Source of the DNA: Nemertoderma westbladi
Lineage: Eukaryota; Xenacoelomorpha; Nemertodermatida; Nemertodermatidae
Reading direction: 5' to 3'
Assembly (NCBI GenBank): GCA_032718475.1
Contig: JAUCBJ010007476.1
Location: 1 to 64,000, forward strand
Length of the DNA stretch: 64,000 nucleotides
The notes below the pieces were generated by a model. That model worked only from the letters and a program-made list of their open reading frames with translations. It searched no databases and was not told where the DNA came from. Positions 23,198 to 33,886 of the stretch are shown one piece after another. A program made the position numbers and the translations under genes. Every line of letters begins with the position of its first letter. Within the stretch, counting starts at the first letter, position 1.

Positions 23198-24040
23198 TAA
23201 TGATAATGGTACAGTAGACGTGGTTAATATTAATAGTACCGTATGGGACAATTCTAATCAAACCTTTATTGCAGGAAATACTTTACCTAGTGGTAGTAAT
23301 TTAAATTTAAATCAGAACATTCCTAATATTAATGTAGAAAATAATTCTAATATTAATGTAGCTACGCAAAATAATCCAATTAATCAAAGTAATAACCCAA
23401 ATCCGAACTTAGAAAATAATTTAAGTAATGCAATAACACAAAATAACCTAAATAACTTAAATAATTCAGCGAGCCCGAATTTACAAAATAATTCAGATAG
23501 TGTAGTCGCGCAAGATAATTCAAATGATTTTATTTCGAACGAACAAATTAATTCCGTTTCCAATACGGGTGCTATTAATGTAAACGCGTCGGGCGTGTAT
23601 GGCCAGACAGACGAGGGCCTGGTAGGCCACGTAGTTGGTAGGCAGGGGGTAGCTGAGCTAAGTAGACCCAGCGAGGGCCTGGTAGGCCACGTAGTTGGTA
23701 GGCAGGGAGTAGCTGGATTAGGTAGACCCAGCGAGGGCCTGGTAGGCCACGTAGTTGGTAGGCAGGGAATAGCTGGGTTAGGTAGACCCAGCGAGGGCCT
23801 GGTAGGCCACGTAGTTGGTAGGCAGGGAGTGGCTGGGTTAGGTAGACCCAGCGAGGGCCTGGTAGGCCACATAGTTGGTAGGCAGGGAGTAGAGGGCCTG
23901 GTAGGCCACGCAACAGCAGAGGGAGAGGCGGGGGTGAATAGACCCGACCGCGGTAGGCTTGATGTGTCGACTGGAGAGGGATATAGTAGCGGGGTGAGGA
24001 GTAGCGAAGTTAGATGTGGCGAGTGGGGGGGGGGGGGGGG
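23195..24040 (+). CDS. Asn-rich segment plus five 20-residue repeats
   Basis: The coherent part of a frame open from 23013 to 24068. After the G tract it is strongly Asn-rich low complexity (NLNQNIPNINVENNSNINV). Then come five copies of a 20-residue repeat, EGLVGHVVGRQGVAGLGRPS, encoded by 60-bp units at 23613-23912, and a Gly/Arg tail ending at the next G tract (24025-24040). No catalytic motif. The upstream part of this open frame (23013-23176) is a shadow of the coiled-coil frame. Confidence 0.55.
23613..23912 (+). repeat. 60-bp coding minisatellite, five copies plus a partial
   Basis: The unit starts GAGGGCCTGGTAGGCCACG at 23613, 23673, 23733, 23793 and 23853, with a shortened one at 23891. 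A multiple of three, so frame is kept. Confidence 0.95.
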
Positions 24041-24958
24041 CTACGAGAACCCCACAACAGCGAGTTAGCGGCGAAAGGGGGGGGGGGGCAGAGAGTGTCC
24101 CACAGCCGTCAGCGGATAATGCGAGGGCCGAAATAGGTAAACCGCAACAACCGGCGACGGAAAGTAATAGGGGGATTGCGAGTATCCCCAGCGGCGTGCG
24201 ACCGAGCAGAGAGAGACAGGTTGACGTCGTAAGAGGGCGGACGAAGCGTCGAGCCCGATCAGAAGAGGGAAGAAGAACAGTGGGGTTTAACCGGGAGGTC
24301 GACGAGAGATCTCACGAGCGGGAATACTCCACTGAAAGGAGAAGAAGAGAAGACAGTAGTAGAGGTATCGCCGCGAACGATAGAAGAGCGAGGACGGATA
24401 GCGAGCCGTCGGTAGTTGAGATGAGAACGGAGAGTCAGTGGGGTCGGACTCCGGGAGATTGCCGTCGCCCCGGAGAGATGCGACCCGGCGAGGCGCACTA
24501 CGCGCCGATGGAGGGGTACGCGATGTACCGGTACGAAGATGAGAACAGTAGAGAGGGGGGTCGAAGAGAAACTTTCCGACGGAATATACCTATCGATCGA
24601 GAATACGGTAGCCGCGGGGAGGATTATTCGAGAAGAATAAACTTCGATCCCGAGCGACACATGCAGACTGTAGGACATACTGTAGGCCTTACTGCACATA
24701 CCATAGGCCATACTGAGAGAGGCAATGTAGGCGATAGGATGGCGTGGACAACGGGATTAAACCCGGAAGTCGCGGAATACATACCGGCGAGTAGGCCAGA
24801 AGCTGATAGGCCTATACCGGTACCAGCACAGCAGTATGACTACAGCATGCAGGGACATAACATATACCCAGGGGAGGGGGGAATTATTGCGGATAGGTGT
24901 ATGGGCCCCAACATATTAACATCAACCCCAGTACCAAACATACCGGTGGGGGGGGGGG
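24041..24958 (+). CDS. Arg-rich segment of the element's 5' ORF
   Basis: The coherent part of a frame open 24016-25005, between the G tracts at 24025-24040 and 24948-24958. It is rich in Arg/Glu (GRTKRRARSEEGRR, SHEREYSTERRRRED), then Gly/Tyr/Arg, and suggests an RNA-binding or disordered nucleocapsid-like region. A 12-G tract at 24077-24088 lies inside without a frame change. No known domain. Confidence 0.5.
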
Positions 24959-26780
24959 ACAGGGTGACATTCCCCCATCACAATATCAACAATATACCCC
25001 GATAGGAGCAAGAACAACGAGACCCTTGGATGAGAATAGGTCGTGTGATACAGACATATGGAGGGGGCCGCTACCCCCGATGACATACCCAAGCCAGAGA
25101 AAGTCAAGAAATAGGACAGACGGAACGCACCAGACAGGAGAAACTATGCAGCACCCATCGAATCCATTGGAAGCGCAGGCGATGGGGATGGCCACGTTGA
25201 TCGATGCGTTGAAAACGAGGATCGAGTTACCACCCGTGGAACCATTCAAATTCGATGGGAGCAGGCCGGAAGAATATCTACAGTTTCGGCGCATGTATAG
25301 TAACGAAATACTAACAAAAAACTTGACGCAGGCGGAGTGCCTAAAGTATCTACAAGTGTACACGGGAGGCCCAGCATACGACATCGTGAGGCAATATCAA
25401 GGAATAGAGGGCGGCTTCACGACAGCATGGCGGGCACTGGATAGGGAATACGGGCACCCGGCCAAGATCATCAGGCAGACGCTGAGAGGCATAACATCGG
25501 GTGGCCTACAGGATAATCCCGTTAGCATTAAGACGTTCGCTAACAAAGTCGAAAAGGCGCTAATCGTGCTGAAGACGCTAGACGCGCCGTACGAGCTCAA
25601 TGCGTCCAACAACATCACCACGATAGCGCAGGCACTACCAAACTGGCTGCGCAACAAGTGGAGGAAAATTGCCTTCTCCACTCGAGATAAGAAGGGTGCG
25701 GAACCGGGTTTAGAAGAAATGTCAAACTTCTTAAACTACGAGGCTGAACTAATAACTGACCCAGTCTATAGCGAAGACAGCCTGGGAAAGGGACCGAAGA
25801 CAGACTACCATAGACCGAAACCAGAGCACAACACATCGAACGCATTACCGAGACTCAGGCAATCATTGCCATATGCAGCGACGCAGGGGACTGCAAGTCC
25901 ACAGCTAGCCGAGGATAAGACAACATCATGGAACGGACAGGGAAACAATAATAACACGAATAAACATAACCCCAGTACGTCCAATAGGCAAAACCCAAAC
26001 AATAAGAATAGTAGGGACTTTGGTACGAACGCAACTGCGATACGCAATGCACTGTATAAAGAGGGCTACGACCCAAAGAGCAAATGTCAGCTACACGCAA
26101 ATGCGCTTCATCAAACTATGAACTGCAGGTACTGGCAGGCGCTACCTAGGCCAGATCAGATAGATTATGCGTTCAGCAATAAAATCTGCTCGCGATGTGT
26201 AATGAGTGGACATAGAGCAAGGGAGTGCAAGGAGAAGCCAATGAAATTTGGTCAAAAGAGAGGCCAAACGATGGCGACGAGCACAGTAGGGGCGAAGAAG
26301 AGAGGAACGGTGCTACTTGGGGTAGTACCAGTACGAGTGATCGGGGAAGGCAATCGATCAGTAACAACACTAATGCTGGTTGATAGTGGAGCTGCCTTCA
26401 CATTAGTCGAGGAATGGGTGGCCGAGGAGATAGGATTGAGAACAAGGCCAAGCAGGATGGCGGTAACAACCATCTCTAGTAAAGATGAGATCCTGGAGAT
26501 GAGAACAGGACAGTGCGCAATTGCAGCAGTGGCACCGGGATGCGACTATGGGGCAACCATCGACCCCATCCAAGTGATTGAGTCAATTAATATCAATGCC
26601 AGGCGGCCAACCAACATCGAGGTCGAGCAGTATAAATTCCTGGACAACATTGACTTCTCAATCCCAGACGTGGACGTTAGGAAGGTATCCATCATAGTAG
26701 GTATGGACTGCCCAACGGCCCACGAAAGAATGCAACGGTCTTCGGCGAAGACAAGCAGAGTGACCCGGTGGCCATATTAA
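24897..26780 (+). CDS. BEL/Pao-like Gag with zinc knuckle and aspartic protease start
   Basis: After the G tract at 24948-24958 the frame encodes a Gag core of the BEL/Pao type (LPPVEPFKFDGSRPEEYLQF, AECLKYLQVYTGGPA, AWRALDREYGHP), resembling the DUF1759 family. It is followed by CQLHANALHQTMNC and a canonical CX2CX4HX4C knuckle, CSRCVMSGHRAREC (about 26190-26235). A DUF1758-type protease follows with LVDSGAAFTLVE (catalytic DSGA, about 26380) and VGMDC. The frame ends in RWPY after a probable frameshift near 26740. The conserved continuation is in the next frame. Function: capsid assembly, RNA packaging and proteolytic maturation. Confidence 0.85.
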   Translation: MYGPQHININPSTKHTGGGGGQGDIPPSQYQQYTPIGARTTRPLDENRSCDTDIWRGPLPPMTYPSQRKSRNRTDGTHQTGETMQHPSNPLEAQAMGMATLIDALKTRIELPPVEPFKFDGSRPEEYLQFRRMYSNEILTKNLTQAECLKYLQVYTGGPAYDIVRQYQGIEGGFTTAWRALDREYGHPAKIIRQTLRGITSGGLQDNPVSIKTFANKVEKALIVLKTLDAPYELNASNNITTIAQALPNWLRNKWRKIAFSTRDKKGAEPGLEEMSNFLNYEAELITDPVYSEDSLGKGPKTDYHRPKPEHNTSNALPRLRQSLPYAATQGTASPQLAEDKTTSWNGQGNNNNTNKHNPSTSNRQNPNNKNSRDFGTNATAIRNALYKEGYDPKSKCQLHANALHQTMNCRYWQALPRPDQIDYAFSNKICSRCVMSGHRARECKEKPMKFGQKRGQTMATSTVGAKKRGTVLLGVVPVRVIGEGNRSVTTLMLVDSGAAFTLVEEWVAEEIGLRTRPSRMAVTTISSKDEILEMRTGQCAIAAVAPGCDYGATIDPIQVIESININARRPTNIEVEQYKFLDNIDFSIPDVDVRKVSIIVGMDCPTAHERMQRSSAKTSRVTRWPY

Positions 26781-27403
26781 CACCATTCGGGTGGACACTG
26801 ACAGGCCCAATTAAGAGTAATATACCATTCCATGTGTCCGAGAGTTCAGGATGCATGGTGCCAGGAACTGATGAGATAGAGGAGAGGCCAGAGATGGGCA
26901 ATAGTGGTAGACAGCTAGAAGTAGAAGCAACACCAAGAGAGTGGGCGGAGGAGAATGGTATGGATGCAGAAGATCTAGAGACGATGGGTTGGAATAAGGG
27001 TCCCAGCAAGTATCGGTATGGAGATGGAGAGGAGCGGACGGTGGAGTGTCGGGAGGACAAACCGGAGAAGTGTCCGGTGGAGTGTCCAGAGGAGCGTCCG
27101 GAAGAGACGCCGGTCCGGTTGAGAGGCATACCGACAAGGGGGAAGCCGAGTAAGAATACAAGATGGAAAGGGAGAAGATGTGAGACGATCAGACCAGGGG
27201 CAGAGAAGCCCATGAATAAACATATGGTGGACAAAGGAGCCGGGAGAGTAGGAGGCGTGCTGCGTACGCAGGGCGGAACTGACAGAGTGCGAGGGGGCAT
27301 TACATGGGCAGACATCGTGTATACCGAAGGACGAACGGGGGTCGTTGAAGCCTTTAATGCCAGCACACATATTAAGGGGGAGGCCAGCAGAGGTGGCATC
27401 TGA
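26745..27403 (+). CDS. Continuation of protease region and charged linker
   Basis: From about 26745 the frame reads DPVAILTPFGWTLTGPI, which in BEL/Pao polyproteins lies at the end of the protease region just before RT. It is therefore the displaced continuation of 24897-26780. Instead of RT, a charged Glu/Pro/Arg-rich stretch follows (VECREDKPEKCPVECPEERP) and the frame ends at 27403 after FNASTHIKGEASRGGI. RT appears to have been replaced or deleted. Confidence 0.65.
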
Positions 27404-27683
27404 GATTAAGGAGAAGAACAGGGGCGGCATTATACCGCCGGGTGACACGTTGAAGGGTGGCACTTTGCCGCCAAGGGACGACCACGAGATCAGAAACATA
27501 AATAACAGACAGCATTTGCAACAACAGGAGAAAAGACCACCTATCGAATTGACAAGGAGAGCGGAGCGAGGAATTAGAGAACCTATAGGGGGGCAGTGGG
27601 AGAGTTGCCTGCTGGAGGAATCACCCCTTGGGTCGCTGAGTTGTCCAACAGGTTGGACTGGGATGGAAGAGTTAGATCCGTAA
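27345..27683 (+). CDS. Small ORF after Gag-protease, possible remnant
   Basis: 112 codons overlapping the previous frame: IKEKNRGGIIPPGDTLKGG, then PPRDDHEIRNI and a Gly/Trp tail. No recognised domain. It ends shortly before GTCGTCCAAGTTTTGGACTG (27751-27770). It could be the degraded end of a longer frame. Confidence 0.35.
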   Translation: MKPLMPAHILRGRPAEVASEIKEKNRGGIIPPGDTLKGGTLPPRDDHEIRNINNRQHLQQQEKRPPIELTRRAERGIREPIGGQWESCLLEESPLGSLSCPTGWTGMEELDP

Positions 27684-27879
27684 AAGGTGCGGGCAGAGGT
27701 GTTACCTGTTTATTAGAAGGAGCACCTTAGCAGAGTTGGAGAAAAGTTTAGTCGTCCAAGTTTTGGACTGAGGGGGGTGGGATTGAGGGCGAGACGCCCT
27801 TCCCACAAACAAAATAATAAAATAAAATAAAAAAAAATAGTACATGGTAGGTACGCAGTTAGTAGGCAGAGAGTTAGTA

Positions 27880-28395
27880 AGAGGGTACGTAAGTACCGTT
27901 AGTTAGATAGTTAGTTAGGAGGTACGTAGTACCGCCAGCTAGAGAGTTAGTTAGAGGGTACGTAAGTACCGTTAGTTAGTTAGTTAGTTAGAGGGTACGT
28001 AGTACCGATAGTTAGTTAGAAGAGTTAGAGGGTACGTAGTACCGATAGTTAGTTAGAGAGTTAGAGGGTACGTAGTACCGCTAGTTAGAGAGTTAGAGGG
28101 TACGTAGTACCGATAGTTAGTTAGAGAGTTAGAAGGTACGTAGTACCGCTAGTTAGAGAGTTAGAGGGTACGTAGTACCGATAGTTAGTTAGAGAGTTAG
28201 AGGGTACGTAGTACTGCTAGTTAGTTAGAGTTAGAGGGTACGTAGTACCGATAGTTAGTTAGAGAGTTAGAGGGTACGTAGTACTGATAGTTAGTTAGAG
28301 AGTTAGAGGGTACGTAGTACCGATAGTTAGTTAGAGAGTTAGAGGGTACATAGTACCGATAGTTAGTTAGAGAGTTAGAGGGTACGTAAGTACCA
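27880..28395 (+). repeat. ~36-bp minisatellite inside LTR element
   Basis: Units of GTTAGTTAGAGAGTTAGAGGG followed by TACGTAGTACCGATA, with variants (ACGTAAGTACC, CTAGTTAG), 12-14 copies. It lies between the two coding halves, where pol would be expected in a complete element. Confidence 0.93.
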
Positions 28396-28896
28396 TTAGT
28401 TAGAAGATAGGGAGTAAGAGGTAAAAAAAAGGGGATATAGATATAGGTATTAGTTAGCAGTTAGTAGAGAGAGGGGGGCATATGAGTACAGCTGGATAAA
28501 TCGTGTGGCCATACAACGCATACTGCTGTACTGCATAGACCCACAGAGTAGGCCAGAATGTGGATTAGAGAATAGAATAATCCATAGGCAGTAGTAAGTA
28601 GTAGGACAGTAGAATCAAAGTAAATAAATAAATAAATAGAATAGGGCTGAAAATTGTAAAATAGTGGCAACACAAGGGAAGTTATTCTAGAACATAATAA
28701 AAGTAACGGACAGAAATTGTAAATTACGCTCATTTACTAGCTTCAAAATTAATTAAGAATAATTTAGGTTAAAAAAGGCGCAGTTAAGTAGGAAATAGGC
28801 CATTATCGAACTGTACAGAACATCCTAGATACATCACTCATCTGTATTGCGCCTTGGTAAGGCACCACCTTGCAGGTGAGTGAGTGAACGTTCGGA
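28396..28896. other. Noncoding stretch before the exonuclease-like ORF
   Basis: No supported gene. It contains AT-rich sequence and TGCGCCTTGGTAAGGCACC at 28849-28867, a short palindrome about 30 bases before the ATG at 28897. Confidence 0.45.
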
Positions 28897-30255
28897 ATGG
28901 CGAGTAAGTTGATCAGAAAGAGAAAGGCGGAGTCAGGAGGAAAGGAGATACTGGTGGATTTCACCGAGAGGCATCCGGAAGAGAAGACGAGAGGATACTA
29001 TGAGAGGTTGGAAAGGGGTCACGCGGCACGAGCGCTGCAGGATCACTTCCGGGAGGCGCACGAACAGCGGCTGGTCGGGACCTACGGGACCCCGTCGCTG
29101 GACAACGCGATCTTCCAACACTTCCACTACGTGGTGAAAGGGGACGAGGCGAAGTTCGGGATTCCGAAATACCCGAGGGAATCACCGAGGAAGGACTGGA
29201 AGAGATTCATAGAGTCCGTCAACAGAGGAGGATATATGATCCTAGATGACGAGGGAACCGTGGAAGACGAAGCGGGTTCGAGACGAGGAACGGCAGGGTC
29301 GGCCAGGACCATACTCCTACATTTGGCCGCGCCAAATGGGGACATCTTCTTATTCGACCTAGGGATGTATGGGAAGAAGGACGGACCGAAATTAGACCGA
29401 TTACCGAAAGCGGTACAAGTCTTAGTAAGAGAGAAGTCGACGACGAAAGTGGGATCGGCGATTCGCGAGGACGCGGAGAGGATCATCGGTCCGGACGCCA
29501 CCAACCTCCTGGATATGCAGAAAGTCTTCATGGCTATGACGGCACCGGATGGGTTGGGGGTAGTCGGGCTCGTATGCCACAAACCGATGGACTGGGGGAA
29601 GTTTAGGGAAGAATACGGAGCAGAACTAGCGAACTCGCTAAAGTGGGGAGCGAGACCGGGAAAGCAGGAGGTATATCAGTTCCGTAGGGGAGCGATAAAG
29701 GTATATCAGAAGCGATATATCCTGCAGGAGGACTGGATGATGATAAGTTTGCTTAACTTATTCATGACCGTGATTATCGAGAGGGAACCAGGGGCATTTC
29801 TGTTATCGGGATCATCCCTAAGCTACAGGAGAGCCTTTAAAGTGGCCTTTGACGGTCTGGTAGACCACCCGGGGCTGAAGGGCGAGTCGGTGTACTACAA
29901 CAGCCGACATCTGGTAGACGGGGAGACAGATACACCGTATCAGAGATGGGAGCAGCTAGAGACGGATAGACGAGAAGCAAAGCGACTGGAAGAAGTCGCT
30001 AGACGGGAGAGGATAGAAGCAGAGGAGAGGGAAGAGGAGGCCAGGACACAGAGTTACGGCTTCGAGGAACAGGCGGGCCTAGACGAGCTTCATTGGACTT
30101 CTTCAGGGAGTTCGGGGGAGTCTCTAGGGCGAGAATTGGGATGGACGGTGGGATCGCCGAAACAGTCGACGTCGGGGTTGCGAACGATGCCCATACCAGC
30201 GGGCGCCGAGGGCGACCAACCGCCAAGGAAGTTAAGGGAGCTAGAGGGATGGAGA
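28897..30255 (+). CDS. DEDD exonuclease-like protein, N-terminal part (split by LINE)
   Basis: ATG at 28897. Residues 100-290 look like a 3'-5' exonuclease of the RNase D/DnaQ-like fold. Motif I is YMILDDEG (Asp117-x-Glu119), then a TILLHLAAPNGDIFLFDL strand pair as in RNase D proteins. Motif II is VGSAIREDAERI (Asp192), followed by LLDMQ, and a candidate motif III is YILQEDWMMISLL (Asp279), preceded by KWGARPGKQEV. The spacing Tyr-x4-Asp differs from the usual Y-x3-D. Residues 320-370 form a charged coiled coil. The RTE-like LINE is inserted after codon 453. The frame is preserved across the insertion and continues at 32068; the uninterrupted frame would be about 834 codons. The exonuclease call is inference from motifs. 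Confidence 0.6.
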
Positions 30256-32030
30256 CTACTACTACTAGGATCGGCATGCTGCATTGCAGCTGCATTTTAA
30301 GAATGCTGTGCCGGCTTGTCAACAAAATTGCACCGCCACAACTCCCTATCACCCATGACATTTGCTAGATCATCCGCATCTTCAAGGCCAGTGTCCTTTA
30401 GGATGCGTCTCAAGAAAGTCATGGGCTGTCCACCATGCTTATTCACGCCATGAGGCTGCCAAAGTACAAGATTATGCACTGGCTGGTCCTCACGGCGAAA
30501 GCAATGTCCTGCAAAGCGGAGGCGATTTTGTTCTAGTGTCAAGCTTGGGGGAACCAATGAGACACCTCCAATGTTATATAGTGTCTGGTTGGAGATGTGT
30601 GCATTGTACTTGACACAATGAACCCGGCGTAGCATTCTTGTGAATGTGCCATCCAGAGATTTGGTGTCCTCAGCAGTTAGAGCCCAGCATGGACTCCCGT
30701 AGAGGAGTACTGGAACTACTGCTGCTCTAAATAATCGGACCTTAAGTTTCCGATTAATTCTCGGTGACTTCCAAATCCTGGAAAGCCTATTCAAGGCTGC
30801 CCATGCCTTTCCCTTACGTATTCGAAGGTCCTCACCTGACTTCCGGATCCATGATCCCAGGTAACAGAAGTCGTCCACATGCTCAAGCATACCATCCTTT
30901 GAGCTTATGCTCATCCGATCAGAGACTTGCTGAGGACTTTCAAAGTTAACTGTCAGAATTTTGGTCTTTCTGGAGTTAATAAAAAGACCAACACTAGAAG
31001 CAGCATGTTCTAATGAGCTGAGGAGCCGTTGGGCTCCCTCTAATGATTCTGAGAGTACTCCTAAGTCATCAGCAAAGTCTAGATCAGTTAGTCTAGATCC
31101 TTGGCAGGATTTCCTCGACTTCTGGAGCCAGTAGGTGGAGTTATCATCACCCCATCATCATTATAATGATCTAAGGATATGCGTAGAACATAGTCAACCA
31201 CAATAATGAACAAAAATGGTGCAAGTGTGTCTCCTTGGAGGACGCCCCATAACACTTCAAATGGTTCTGTGTCACCGTCAACAGTAGACACAAATGTTGT
31301 CGAACCATCGTATACTGATCTGATTGCTGCAATAATTTCATCAGGAATCCCATATAATGAAAGTATGCTGAACATACGTGAGCGAGAGACTGAATCAAAG
31401 GCCTTGAAGAAGTCAACAAAGATAACAGCCAGATGCCTGTCTTTCTTTTTTGATAACTCTTCAATTATCCTTCTAAGTGCCAAAATGGGCTCCATGGTCC
31501 CACGACCTTTACGGAACCCATTCTGATTTCCACGGAGCAGTCTCTCAATGGGATCCCTGATGCGATTTAATAGAATCCTATTGTATAGCTTTGCAGCAAT
31601 CGAGATCAATGAGATTCCCCGAAAAGAACCATAGAGTGTTAGGTTGCCCTTCTTGGGAACTGGCACCAACTTATTTGTTTTCATTTCTTGTGGGACTCTT
31701 GTTGTTCGGTACATGTCTACTATGATGGGATAGATGAGCTTTAAACACTCAGGTATTTTAAAGACCTCAGGGGGAACACCATCTACTCCACTGGCACGAT
31801 TGGTCTTAATGCTCTTTGCAGCAGCCTTCACTTCTGCAAAGGAGATATCGCCAATGGGAATATCTGGGAGTACAGACTCAGACACTTTTACTTCTATAAA
31901 GTTATCAGGCAATACCCTGTCATTATTGAGGAGCTTTTCAAAGTGGGCTTTCCAACCATTGAGGCGATCGGCTGGTGATTCAGCCTTAACCTTGGTGGTT
32001 GGTTGGCTTTTCCGCCCAGTAAGCAGATTG
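30256..32030 (-). mobile_element. RTE-like LINE copy 2, nested in the LTR element
   Basis: A 1775-bp 5'-truncated copy with a (TAG)4 tail at its low-coordinate end. It is flanked by a 37-bp target duplication (30219-30255 and 32031-32067) with a single mismatch. The RT frame is broken near 31085: 32038-31088 covers the linker and RT blocks up to the region before FADDL, and 30914-30297 is the C-terminal region. Very close in sequence to copy 1. Confidence 0.95.
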
Positions 32031-32067
32031 ACCGCCAAGGAAGTTAAAGGAGCTAGAGGGATGGAGA

Positions 32068-33213
32068 GCTACGGGCGAGAGCCAAGGCGGGAAGGGACAT
32101 AGTGGATCCATCGGGATACCGGGATTGGAGACACTACCAGAAGAGGAGGACGACGACGACGAGTTCGGAGAGATGCCGCCCATCGAGAGGATAGGCCACT
32201 CGGACACGGACTGGGTTGGCGGAAGGGTGGTGACGGCCAGTAGGGCGAGGGCCTTCTGGAACAGATCCGGCAAGCGGACCTGGGTGCACGAGGAGCCGGC
32301 GATGGATTTCGCGGGGAGCACCATCAGGTTGGGCGAGCAACCGGGGACGGCACCACAGATAGTATTCGGGGAGACGATGCCCGAGAGGGGCGGAGAGATC
32401 GACGTAGACAGGGAGACCAACGTAGAGAAGTTCGCCTACCAGCGACTCCACAGACCGCGGAGATCGCTTGGGACAAAAGACGAGGTGGGACGGGATACAT
32501 TGGTACTCGGCTGCGATTACTGTGGGAGACAGACCCATCGGGAAAGCAGCTGCCTATACTGGTTCCAACAGGGAACCTTTTGTCTCTACTGCAGAGAACC
32601 AAGCCACAGGATGGGGGCGTGTCCACGGTTGCATAACCGATGTCCAAAGTGCCACTTTCGGGGACACTACGGACGCGAGTGCGACTGGATGAACGACGAG
32701 GAGAAGTTCACGAGATTCGAGGAGTGGGCTGACGTCGGGGCCATGACGCGCCAGCGCATGAAGGCCCAGGAGTTCAAGTGGGGTTTCTTCCTTATCAATC
32801 AGGAGACTCACATGGAAATCATAAAGCGGAGGCTACCGTTTACCTACCAAGAGGTAGCAACGGCGGCGTCGTACGCTGGAGTGATGAACACGCAAAGGTA
32901 TCTGGACAGGTGGACGCCAGAGAACCGAAGGGAGTTTAGGGATTTCTTGGCGGAGCACGTACCAAAGGCAATGAAAATGATCCTATGGGACGCCACTAGA
33001 GGGAGACAACCGGGCCATTCTGAGGGGCCACCGGCGAAGCGATATCGGGCACTAATAACACCAGTGCCCAAGGAGCCAACGACCGGGATCAGCAAGGAAG
33101 TGGCGGCGAAGGTCCGAAAGCAGAAATCGGATGATGCCAGAGGAACGGTGATAACCAAGAAACGACCCAGGGAAGAGGACGCCAGGGGGAACTACCCCCG
33201 GAGGAACAGATAG
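32068..33213 (+). CDS. C-terminal part of the split ORF: three CCHC zinc knuckles
   Basis: Same reading frame as 28897-30255 once the 1812-bp insertion plus duplication is discounted, with no stop between 32032 and 32125. It contains an acidic linker, then three canonical CX2CX4HX4C knuckles encoded at about 32512-32682 (CDYCGRQTHRESSC, CLYCREPSHRMGAC, CPKCHFRGHYGREC). A helical region follows (TYQEVATAASYAG) and a basic tail (KKRPREEDARGN). The knuckles indicate single-stranded nucleic-acid binding, as in nucleocapsids. The combination with an exonuclease-like domain in an LTR-bounded element is unusual. Confidence 0.75.
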   Translation, partial: ATGESQGGKGHSGSIGIPGLETLPEEEDDDDEFGEMPPIERIGHSDTDWVGGRVVTASRARAFWNRSGKRTWVHEEPAMDFAGSTIRLGEQPGTAPQIVFGETMPERGGEIDVDRETNVEKFAYQRLHRPRRSLGTKDEVGRDTLVLGCDYCGRQTHRESSCLYWFQQGTFCLYCREPSHRMGACPRLHNRCPKCHFRGHYGRECDWMNDEEKFTRFEEWADVGAMTRQRMKAQEFKWGFFLINQETHMEIIKRRLPFTYQEVATAASYAGVMNTQRYLDRWTPENRREFRDFLAEHVPKAMKMILWDATRGRQPGHSEGPPAKRYRALITPVPKEPTTGISKEVAAKVRKQKSDDARGTVITKKRPREEDARGNYPRRNR

Positions 33214-33886
33214 GTTCCCAGAGTCGAGGGAGAGAGACTGGGACTTGGACGTGGTACGCCTGGTAGGCGCCGCGTGGGATGTACGAACTATTAAGTACAA
33301 ATTCAATTAATGCAAAATAATCATATAAGTGCAATTTGTATGTACGTACGTAGTAATTAGTAATCTAGAAATATATATACGTTCGGAGTAAGTACTATAG
33401 TCATACAACCTTTCTCAATTAGCTACTGGGACTGGGGGACAACTGACTATGGCACTATGGACGAGACACCAGACAATTTCACACTTCTTGAGTGCGACGG
33501 CACGAGAGGGGGGGGAGATTCGTCAGAAGGGAAGAGACAGTCGAAGTGAGGTTGAGGGACGGAATAATAGTGCGGAGTGCGGAGAGAGTGCGGACGCAAT
33601 TCTAGTGTGGGAGGGGGAGAATAAGAGGCTGAGTGAGGGACGAGGAGGTCCGAGTGTGAGAGAGTTAGGGTGAGAGTGAAGAAGGGATAGGGCGGAAGTG
33701 TTGGGGAAACAAAAGTTGCGTGAGAGGTGAGTGCTATCGGCCCGACATGAGACGCCAGGCACACAGGGTAGCGTTATCATACCCATAGGGGGCGGCCTGG
33801 AAAGCCGACTCCGAGAGAGAAGAATTCCACCCCACACCCGATACTAGATCGGGATCCAGCGGGATTGTAGCGCACTTTTTTGGTTG
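33214..33886. other. 3' untranslated region of LTR element
   Basis: Purine-rich, with no recognised protein. A 74-codon frame at 33449-33673 has no motif and is not supported. Confidence 0.5.

Noticed and set aside
22255-23251. - strand frames of 248 and 200 codons rich in Ser/Leu
   Set aside because: Antisense shadows of the Arg/Glu coiled-coil region (CGN/GAG codons read backwards give Ser/Leu).
27880-28395. CRISPR-like array
   Set aside because: No spacers; tandem minisatellite.
33449-33673. 74-codon frame near the 3' end of the LTR element
   Set aside because: Purine-rich noncoding sequence gives Glu/Arg/Gly-rich frames by composition alone; no motif.
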